A model generated the notes under the pieces. That model did no database searches, was not told where the DNA came from, and saw only the letters and a program-made list of their open reading frames with translations. A stretch of DNA of 64,000 bases, taken from NCBI RefSeq assembly GCF_026013615.1, contig NZ_JAPDPI010000017.1, positions 1 to 64,000 on the forward strand. The letters are read 5' to 3'. This DNA is from Plebeiibacterium marinum (GTDB taxonomy: Bacteria > Bacteroidota > Bacteroidia > Bacteroidales > Marinilabiliaceae). Shown piece by piece: positions 1 to 7,643 of the stretch. A program made the translations under genes and the position numbers. The number at the start of each line of letters is the position of its first letter. Within the stretch, counting starts at the first letter, position 1.

Positions 1-26
1 CATACGTAAAGGTTTCTGGGATAATG

Positions 27-95
27 TTTAGTTCAACAAACCCTCCAATGTGTAGGGTATGCAAGCAACCCTACATTAGAGGCTAAGTGTTGTGC
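27..95 (-). repeat. attC-like site A (downstream end of cassette 1)
   Basis: Imperfect hairpin: left arm GTTCAACAAACCCTCCAATGTGTAGGGT (31-58), loop atgcaagca, right arm ACCCTACATTAGAGGCTAAGTGTTGTGC (68-95). Minus-strand core GTTGAACTA-AA at 27-37. Confidence 0.75.
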
Positions 96-99
96 TTAG

Positions 100-924
100 T
101 TATTTTATCCAATCACTTCTAAATTTCATTTTATTATAATCTAATATATTTTGATTTAGAGTATTTGCTGAAGCTTTTAAAGCAATCTCATATTCTAAAA
201 CTTTCACTTGAAATTGCTTTAATGTTATATCATAGTATTCAAAGTCTTTTTGATACATTGAAGTTAGTTCAAGGTATTCAATAAGATTAGGATAATTCTC
301 ATTTAGTAATAAACTCTCAATCTTATTTGTTAATTCAGAATGGACAATACTCCTTTTTTTTATTTTAATCCTACAAAAATCATCATAAATCTTAAAAACT
401 TCATTATCCATTAAATTTGGTTCTGATTTAGAATTTGAATCCATTATTTTCTGATATAATTTGATTCCTGTATCATCTAATTTTACTTCATAAGTTAGGA
501 TTTCATTGTTAATCTTCTCAAACATTTTATTAGTTTCATCCAATATTGATTTCACAATCAAACATTGAGATACTATATTATTAAAGATTCTATTCTTATC
601 CTTTTTATTGCCTTTCTTTCTATTAAATATGAGTTTATGTAGAAGTTCCTCATTTTGTATCACAATTTCAGGTTTTAGGCTTGGCTCAATATACCAATTT
701 CGATAATCTTCTTCTTTAATATTATTAACTAACCTTATATAACCATCTATTTGTTTAGGTAAACTTTCAATTAATCTATTTAAATTCCACTGTATGTATC
801 CATTTGAATTTCTTATGCGATTATTGTTCGAATAAAGTATTATCCATTCACGAATTATAAACCCAAGGAAGAAAGTCATTATGGATATTGATGTTGTAAA
901 TATTACTGTATCAGGAATGTTCAT
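100..924 (-). CDS. Hypothetical protein with an N-terminal transmembrane segment (cassette 1 cargo)
   Basis: ORF 100..954; GTG-initiated extension overlaps site B, ATG at 922-924 (MNIPDTVIFTT...) more likely. Hydrophobic N-terminus, helical/charged remainder. Confidence 0.7.
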   Translation of the reverse strand: MNIPDTVIFTTSISIMTFFLGFIIREWIILYSNNNRIRNSNGYIQWNLNRLIESLPKQIDGYIRLVNNIKEEDYRNWYIEPSLKPEIVIQNEELLHKLIFNRKKGNKKDKNRIFNNIVSQCLIVKSILDETNKMFEKINNEILTYEVKLDDTGIKLYQKIMDSNSKSEPNLMDNEVFKIYDDFCRIKIKKRSIVHSELTNKIESLLLNENYPNLIEYLELTSMYQKDFEYYDITLKQFQVKVLEYEIALKASANTLNQNILDYNKMKFRSDWIK

Positions 925-937
925 CGTTTTTTCATAA

Positions 938-1076
938 TTAAGCACAACGGCCACGTATATGAAACGTTTGGCATTTCGGAGAGCAAACCTGTCAAACCGC
1001 TACAATTTTCATTAAATGTAACGGCCTTAAAATTAGCACTATCCGCCAAATGTTTTATATACTTTGTTAGGTGCTG
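938..1076 (-). repeat. attC-like site B (between cassettes 1 and 2)
   Basis: Large imperfect inverted repeat: minus strand GCACCTAACAAAGTATATAAAACATTTGGC ... GCCAAACGTTTCATATACGTGGCCGTTGTGC; minus core GTTGTGCTT-AA. Confidence 0.8.
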
Positions 1077-1231
1077 GGCTTTATTCATTTTCAATCACTT
1101 ACGTTTCATTTATGCACTAATTTTTGTTTTATCAGGGTCGGCATTTTCCAGTGCGTTTGGGCAGGCATACTCTTTGACAAGTTTTGGTCGTGCGTCGGCT
1201 TTTTTGAGCGACTTGGCAATGTGTATGACTG

Positions 1232-3823
1232 CTATGCGTTGGCTAATTTAAGTCCGTGTGCAACTAAATAATTCTCTAAAACTTTTAGGCGTTCCTTTTC
1301 AATCACAGCCATATATTTTTCAATAAAATCAAAATCAATTTTTCCATCCTTAGTTGGTAGTTGAATCTTTGTTTTATTCATTGCATCACGGTTAAACTTG
1401 TTTCCATAATCATATTTTTTTGTCGTAACAACTCTACAAGCTGAGATTATCATTTTAGCAATTGATTTATTAAATGGTTTAAATCTTGGAACTAAATGTT
1501 GAATATGGGAATAGCCAATAAAGTCTTTCTCTTGATAAAACATAGTTTCAGCTCCCATTGTTGTGTCAGAGCAAGTAATGGTGTTTCCTTTATTTTTAGC
1601 TTCTAAATTAGAAAACCCCATTACTCCGTTGTCTGTTGAAGAATTTGAGATTAAAGGTACAGTACCATCTTTGCTTAATATTTCTTCGTTCTTGAGTTTG
1701 TAATATTTTGTTGGGTTAATATCAAATAAGTCACCTAGATTATACTCACCCCATTCAATATCCTCTAACGACAATTCAGAAGGAATTACTATCTGACCAT
1801 TGTTTTGATTTTTTAAAATTGTCCCAACTTCCCAAGCTAGATATTCACCAACAGTTTCCTTAAAATCTTTTAAGGTCGGTGTAGTATCAACAGGAGCTGT
1901 CTGATTCCAATCTGCACCGTGGTTAGGGTCAATAAAACCCTCATAATATTCACGTTCTGTAAAAATATTCAATTTACTTTTGCCAAAACGAACCAAGTTG
2001 ACAACTTCTTCATACCGTTCTTTAGCGCGGTCAGTATCCTTTAGGTTGTTACTTGCTTTTTTTCTATTTGCTCTTGTGTAACCGTCATTTGAGAAATCTA
2101 TGAATTTTACAATGTCATCTTTATGATGTTTTTCATTTACTTTAAACACATAGATATTAGTGTTTACGCTAGATTTACCTATAAAGACATCCACAGGCAT
2201 TTTAATACTTGCCAAAAGGGTATGTTTTGCTAAAATTCTTTTGTTGTAGTCAATAGCTTTACCCGAACCTGATGAGTTTTGGATAATAATTGCAGCATAA
2301 CCCTTATTCATCATGCCTAAAGCACGCTCAACGAAGTTCATTCCATTGCCAGGAGCTGAGTAGGGTGGATTGAGTATGAATGCGTCAGCAGGGAATTGAT
2401 TACCTGATTTACCAAAACCATATTTACCATCAAAGTCTTTAATGGAGTCGAGATTTAAGATATTTGAACTACCATCGCCCATCAAAATCATATTTAAGAT
2501 AGCCAACATATAAATATCTGGTAATAGTTCTAATCCAAGTAATTGTTCAGCTTTTATTTGGACTTCCTTTTTTGTAAGTTCAGATGGTGATTTAATAGTA
2601 TTTTTTGCATCATTCAACATTTCATTCATTGCTGCAACCAATAAACCTGCTGAACCTGTGGCAAAATCCCATACAAACGAATCTTTGTTTACTCGTGTTA
2701 ATTTTACAAGGAGCGAAGCAACATAAGACGGAGTTAGCACAACATCATTTAATTTGTCTTGTGAAAATCCTAGCCAGCCATACATTTCATTGAAGAGTTT
2801 GCCTGTAAAGTCAGTTGTTAAACCAATTTTATAGTAAATACCTAAATCGTCTACGATTTTTGTAAATACTCTTTTTAGTTGACTTTCACCATTTTCAACT
2901 TTGTTAATATTCTCCGTAGTAAGTGTGTTATCTAAAGCTCTTGTAACAAATAGTTTTTTTTCGTTCGGTATATCCTTAATATCTAAAAAGGCTTTTATTT
3001 TCCGTAAAACAATATCACCATCTGTATTACCTTTTTCATTAGAAGATTTCAAATCAGATTTATCTAACGCTGAAACTTTATTAGGCACCCCAATTGTTGC
3101 CATAATAGAGGCTGCGACTAAATAAACACGGTCTTTTTCACTTATCCCTTTTTCGTTATCAAAAATATGTTGGTTTAGTTTGGTTAAAGTTTGGTCTATT
3201 TCACTTTCTCGCTGCTCCTTTAGTTTGTCAAGTTCTTCTTGTGTAAGTTCAAGCGTTTTAACCTTTTCTATGAAAGCGTCAAAATTATTAGGTGCTAAAA
3301 ATGAAAAGTCAGTGTAATCATCAATCTTTTGACCTGCCCCTAGATTGTTTTTTGAAACATAGTACACACCTATTTCGTGATGAATTTGCCCTGTTTCATC
3401 TTTGTAACCAGTCATTCCGATAGAAATAATATCGGTGTAACTTGTGTGATGAAGTAAAGCATTGGCATAATGAACAGCACCGTTTACTGCAAACGAGTTT
3501 ATGTTTTTAAAATTAGGTTCGTTCTTTGCCGTTCTATTTTCAACTTGACCGTCTTTATCAAGTTTTACGAGTTTATCCTTATAGCCTTTATACTCAATGA
3601 GCACAGGATAGAAGTCTAAATTTTTATCTTGAAGTAATATTTTGGCATCTGGTCGATTTGCACCTGTACCTCCGTTTTTTGTGAAGTAATCAGAAAGAGC
3701 TTTATCTATTTCTTCATTAACTGATTCTTGCTCTAATTTATAAGGTAGTTTATATGATTTTAGCCAACCGTTTGCTAAATCTGCTATATTTGGTTCTATT
3801 GATTGGATATTTTTCTTTGCCAT
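1232..3823 (-). CDS. Type IIG-like restriction-modification enzyme (nuclease + N6-adenine methylase + specificity domain in one polypeptide; cassette 2 cargo)
   Basis: 863 aa. N-terminal PD-(D/E)xK-like PDAKILL...VLIEYKG; methylase motifs [12 protein letters not shown] and NPPYSAPG; C-terminal HsdS-like segment ([21 protein letters not shown]...[15 protein letters not shown]). Confidence 0.85.
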   Translation of the reverse strand: MAKKNIQSIEPNIADLANGWLKSYKLPYKLEQESVNEEIDKALSDYFTKNGGTGANRPDAKILLQDKNLDFYPVLIEYKGYKDKLVKLDKDGQVENRTAKNEPNFKNINSFAVNGAVHYANALLHHTSYTDIISIGMTGYKDETGQIHHEIGVYYVSKNNLGAGQKIDDYTDFSFLAPNNFDAFIEKVKTLELTQEELDKLKEQRESEIDQTLTKLNQHIFDNEKGISEKDRVYLVAASIMATIGVPNKVSALDKSDLKSSNEKGNTDGDIVLRKIKAFLDIKDIPNEKKLFVTRALDNTLTTENINKVENGESQLKRVFTKIVDDLGIYYKIGLTTDFTGKLFNEMYGWLGFSQDKLNDVVLTPSYVASLLVKLTRVNKDSFVWDFATGSAGLLVAAMNEMLNDAKNTIKSPSELTKKEVQIKAEQLLGLELLPDIYMLAILNMILMGDGSSNILNLDSIKDFDGKYGFGKSGNQFPADAFILNPPYSAPGNGMNFVERALGMMNKGYAAIIIQNSSGSGKAIDYNKRILAKHTLLASIKMPVDVFIGKSSVNTNIYVFKVNEKHHKDDIVKFIDFSNDGYTRANRKKASNNLKDTDRAKERYEEVVNLVRFGKSKLNIFTEREYYEGFIDPNHGADWNQTAPVDTTPTLKDFKETVGEYLAWEVGTILKNQNNGQIVIPSELSLEDIEWGEYNLGDLFDINPTKYYKLKNEEILSKDGTVPLISNSSTDNGVMGFSNLEAKNKGNTITCSDTTMGAETMFYQEKDFIGYSHIQHLVPRFKPFNKSIAKMIISACRVVTTKKYDYGNKFNRDAMNKTKIQLPTKDGKIDFDFIEKYMAVIEKERLKVLENYLVAHGLKLANA

Positions 3824-4053
3824 TATATATTATATTCTCCTAATTCTTCAATTTCATTTATAAAATTTCGCAATTTACAATTTTCTGTTGTTAATCTGTC
3901 AGCTGAGCGTCGGCAAAAATTTGGCTCTTTTGCAAGCAGAAGCATCGGCTTGTGTGTCGGAGCTTGTAAATGTGCCAAATGTGCGTTGGCTTTTCGTTTT
4001 ATTTGCGGGTTGGCAAAACAAAAATTAAGTTTGCACTGTCGCTCGTTTTTTAG

Positions 4054-4120
4054 CCTTGCACCTAACGTCAAGAATAAACCGTCGTTTTAATGCGGTTTTA
4101 TTTAGTGTTGTACGTTGTGC
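4054..4120 (-). repeat. attC-like site D (between cassettes 2 and 3)
   Basis: GCACCTAACGTCAAGAATAAACCG / tcgttttaatg / CGGTTTTATTTAGTGTTGTACGTTGTGC imperfect hairpin; minus core GTTAGGTGC-AA. Confidence 0.8.
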
Positions 4121-4305
4121 GGTTTTACCTTATTTATACGAATTTCAATTTTTTGCCCCAGTCTTATGTTGTAAAAATACTCTATTTTGTTTAATCATTT
4201 TACCTTCTTTGGGGTATTCTTTATGAAAAAACACCTGACAACTGATACGTTTTCCCTTCCAAAACACCAATTTCTCACAACAGGACATACCTTTCCCATT
4301 GCTTT

Positions 4306-5526
4306 TTATGCTGCATTATTATCGATAAACTCATTTTTTATTAAATTTCTTCTTCTAAAAATATTTTGTTCCCCTTTGTACATTTGCTTTATACTGGTAT
4401 ATAAATATTCCTTTCTAATATTACAGTGTGGACATATTAAACAATCCTCTTCTTTTTCCTCCTTATCTTCTTTTTTTTGTTCGGTTTCTTCTTCCTTTTC
4501 TCCTTTATAGTAGTATTCTTCCGGTATTCGTCCTTTATTGGAATACAGTCCATAATACCTTACTATTCTAAAATATTTTAGGGGAACATGTTGTAATAAT
4601 CGTGAAAAAAAATCTTCGTAATCTAATTCCAATTCCCGTTCTATAGCTTTGCCATTTATATCTTTATGCTTATTATCCTTATACCTAAACGATATAGAAC
4701 GCCCTTCTATGCTGGTTATCTTGTATTCACTTATACAAGCTCTTTTGGAGTACCTTCCTATATATCGGATAACCTGAGCGGGTATTTGCATGGATGGTTC
4801 TAAATGTAATATCCATCGTTTTGCATTGATATTATTTATGAATCGTAAAAACTTTTGTCTGTTTTCAAAATCATGTACTAAAAACCCTTTATCGAACAAG
4901 TTGATTAATCCATCTTCAAATATTACCTGAAACTTCTGCTTTAAAAATTTATAGTTAACGTAATCACCTTTTATCTCCTTTAACAATCCTGTCTCCCTCT
5001 CAATGCCTCCCCATGATACAATCATATGCACATGACAATGATATTCTTTGGTCTCTCCAAACGTATGCAGTACACTTATTATCCCAGGTTGTAGTTTATA
5101 TTTATGTAACATCCAATCTTTTAATGTTGCGGATGCACTGCGTAGTAATAAATCCAATAAGGGTTTTCTATTTCCTTTTATTAGGCTATTCAATCCATGC
5201 GGTAATGTCATGACTACGTGGCGATGAGACAAATTTAGCATTTGACTTTTTATCCGGTCTGCCCATTGTAAGGTATCCTGCCAACTGCATGTCGGACAAA
5301 ATCTATTCTTGCAGCTATGGTATACCTGGGTTATCTCTCCACATTCCTTACATACGTAATGATCTACGCCTAAGGCTTCTGTTCTGCATAACCGTAAGGC
5401 ATTAACTGCCTTATATTGTTCCGGGGTGATGTATTCTTTGGGGTTTTGCTTATAAATATCCCACCATTGGTCAAAATAATCGGCTAATCGATATTTTTTG
5501 GGTTCCGGGTGTGATAGTTTATTCAT
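4306..5526 (-). mobile_element. IS91-family (HUH, Y-transposase) transposase
   Basis: 406 aa; N-terminal zinc-binding cysteines (CKECGEITQVYHSCKNRFCPTCSWQDT), HUH motif in CHVHMIVSW, C-terminal CPHC. Confidence 0.85.
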
Positions 5527-5793
5527 TTATTCTTCTTTCACCTCTCTGGCTATATCATACGCTTCCATCACAAACTCCATTATCAACTCCTTTTTTCCTT
5601 CTTTTATGCCATAGATATTATCATCATAATCTACAACTATTACTGCATATTTGCTATACAGTTTATCAACTTCTTCGTCAAATATTTCATCTGCATCTTT
5701 TCGAGGAAAGCCATCTTCATCATAGAAGAATCCAAATTGATCATCTTGGTTGAATAATTTAAACTCTTCTTTACTTATACTTAGTTCTTTCAT
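5527..5793 (-). CDS. Hypothetical acidic 88-aa protein, stop codon abuts transposase start
   Basis: ORF stop at 5527-5529 immediately precedes transposase ATG at 5524-5526 (minus strand), suggesting translational coupling. Confidence 0.6.
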   Translation of the reverse strand: MKELSISKEEFKLFNQDDQFGFFYDEDGFPRKDADEIFDEEVDKLYSKYAVIVVDYDDNIYGIKEGKKELIMEFVMEAYDIAREVKEE

Positions 5794-5830
5794 TGCCTGT
5801 TGTCTTTTGGGTGCCTACTGGGTTATGCTA

Positions 5831-5904
5831 GCATTACGTACAACGTAAAGTATATGTTGCAGCGATAGCGACCCGTAGGGTGCAATATATACAGTGTTAG
5901 TAGC
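5831..5904 (-). repeat. attC-like site F (between cassettes 3 and 4)
   Basis: GTACAACGTAAAGTATATGTTGCA / gcgatagcgacccgtaggg / TGCAATATATACAGTGTTAGTAGC imperfect hairpin; minus core GTTGTACGT-AA. Confidence 0.75.
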
Positions 5905-5988
5905 TGGCGGTTTAATTACCCACCACCGCTACTACGAAGCACTAAAAAAGAAAAGCGAAGCGTGGGGGTTATTTTAAAACATACAGAT

Positions 5989-6630
5989 ATGAAAATTATT
6001 GGATTAAGAATTGAAAAGTATATTGGCAAAAAAATTTCTGGACATAATTTAGACTTTGAGTATAATGATGCTGAATTTGAAAAGCACATTATACTTGGAT
6101 TGCTTGAAGACAACAGAAAGGTAGAAATTGAACTAACCAATGAAGAAGGTGTATGTGGCTCTGGTTGGTGTACTGCTTCTTGGGGTAACTTTGAAGTGAA
6201 GCACGTTGATAAATTTAATGGGTACACACATAAGCCGATTAAGGAGCTTATTGTTGATGATGTTAATGAAAGCGCAGAATATATAAGCAATAATGTTTTT
6301 AGTGTAGACCATAATGGAGGCTGTGATTATTATCCAAGTGGAGGGTATAATGTAAATATGGACTTATTTAAAGCTAATGGCAGAGGTAAGGAACTTAGAC
6401 CAACCTATATATTTTCTGGTGAAAGCGGAATAGGTAAAAGTGCATTAGCCTTGAAATTTAATAAAGACACTGTAGTGTTTGAAACTGACGCATACGACAC
6501 TTTACCAGATGTGATAATTGCCGATGTTATTGTTTTGGGAAACAAGCATAAATACACTATTAATGACATTAAAACTAAGGTTGAAGATACTGAATTGATA
6601 GTGTGCTCTTTTACCCCAATTGCCCAATAG
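5989..6630 (+). CDS. Hypothetical protein with C-terminal P-loop (Walker A) module; cassette 4 cargo, antisense to the other cassettes
   Basis: ORF 5962..6630; ATG at 5989 (MKIIGLRIEKYIG...). Walker A FSGESGIGKSALAL. Confidence 0.7.
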   Translation: MKIIGLRIEKYIGKKISGHNLDFEYNDAEFEKHIILGLLEDNRKVEIELTNEEGVCGSGWCTASWGNFEVKHVDKFNGYTHKPIKELIVDDVNESAEYISNNVFSVDHNGGCDYYPSGGYNVNMDLFKANGRGKELRPTYIFSGESGIGKSALALKFNKDTVVFETDAYDTLPDVIIADVIVLGNKHKYTINDIKTKVEDTELIVCSFTPIAQ

Positions 6631-6702
6631 GGCAAAAGCGGGTGGGGCTTTTCTTTTTTTTTGTTCCAATTACGCAGGAACTTTGATACGAGAACAGAAC
6701 CC

Positions 6703-6845
6703 CCGCTTGCTACTAACGTGTTGCGGCTATGGCCTGTTCCGCTTTTTGTTTGATTCATATAGTTACATAAAATCACCCAACCTCGCAAATCCATTTTACT
6801 TACCAAATTGAGCAGCGGTATAGGCTATTAGCCGCTGTTGGCAAC
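6703..6845 (-). repeat. attC-like site G (between cassettes 4 and 5)
   Basis: CTAACGTGTTGCGGCTATGGCCTGTTCCGCT ... AGCGGTATAGGCTATTAGCCGCTGTTGG imperfect stem with ~68-nt terminal loop; minus core GTTAGTAGC-AA. Confidence 0.8.
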
Positions 6846-7256
6846 TGCCATTCTTATTTTTTCTTTAAATTCATTTATCGTCTTGCGATTTCCTCCTATT
6901 TTTAATATTCTATCACTAAAAGAAGGTGAAAATTTCACTTTTACAATTTCATCATCTGTTTTAATTGATATTATATAAGAATCAAAGAAAGTACGATATA
7001 CACTTGTTATATCTTCTAGATTGTATCTATATTTTTTTATAAAATTTGAAACGAATAGATATTTTTCATCATATGATACTTTCTTAATTTTACCCAATTG
7101 AATATACTGTATAACAGTAATAATCAAAAAAAACACAATCATTCCCCGTGAATTCTCTTCAATTACAGAATTTAAAACTAATGCTAATAAAATCGGAATC
7201 AAGGGAACAATAAATTTATAAATAGCAGTAAAAGAACTTGATATAATAATTGTCAT
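6828..7256 (-). CDS. Small membrane protein, PH-like C-terminal half (cassette 5 cargo)
   Basis: 142 aa; two hydrophobic N-terminal helices then a beta-rich segment (YDEKYLFVSNFIKKYRYNLEDITSVYRTFF). Stop codon overlaps site G. Confidence 0.6.
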   Translation of the reverse strand: MTIIISSSFTAIYKFIVPLIPILLALVLNSVIEENSRGMIVFFLIITVIQYIQLGKIKKVSYDEKYLFVSNFIKKYRYNLEDITSVYRTFFDSYIISIKTDDEIVKVKFSPSFSDRILKIGGNRKTINEFKEKIRMAVANSG

Positions 7257-7289
7257 TTCTTTATTTGTTTTTTTTGCAGTATTGCTTTA

Positions 7290-7375
7290 GGGTTGTTGCC
7301 AACGTTTCGCTAAATACATTGGCTTTATATATATTATATGCAAGGACAACCACCCTTGTAACTAACTGATTTAAC
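7290..7375 (-). other. Putative primary attachment site (attI-like), first cassette boundary next to the recombinase
   Basis: Minus core GTTGGCAAC-AA-CCC (7290-7303) matching the cassette-end pattern, but no long attC-type hairpin arm on the recombinase side. Confidence 0.5.
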
Positions 7376-7479
7376 GAACATATATATGTTTTATATATAT
7401 TTGTTTATGATTTTTTTTTGATTTTCTATTCTCTGGATATATAGCCATTATTTTTTGATTTCTTTTGTTGTTCACCAAA

Positions 7480-7509
7480 CAAATATACTAATTTGTTCTT
7501 CTATTCAAT
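7480..7509 (-). promoter_or_regulatory. Putative Bacteroidota-type promoter in the leader, firing into the cassette array
   Basis: Minus strand TATATTTG (matches TAnnTTTG, 7480-7487), ATTG 18 nt upstream (7506-7509; 3/4 match to TTTG). Confidence 0.35.
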
Positions 7510-7643
7510 AACGCATGTCATTAATTTAACAACTGCATACAGCTCCGCCAACTGAGTCACATAATATATACTCATTATCTATTATTTTTAAATAAAATCC
7601 CTACAATCCATCACCCCATATTTTTTTTATTATTTATATGATC

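Noticed and set aside
3803-4090. Overlapping ORFs 3803..4090 (+) and 3823..4071 (-), and similar 1071..1271 (+)
   Set aside because: They lie in the G/T-biased non-coding blocks and run across attC-like site D or the recombination-site flanks; low complexity translations without domains.
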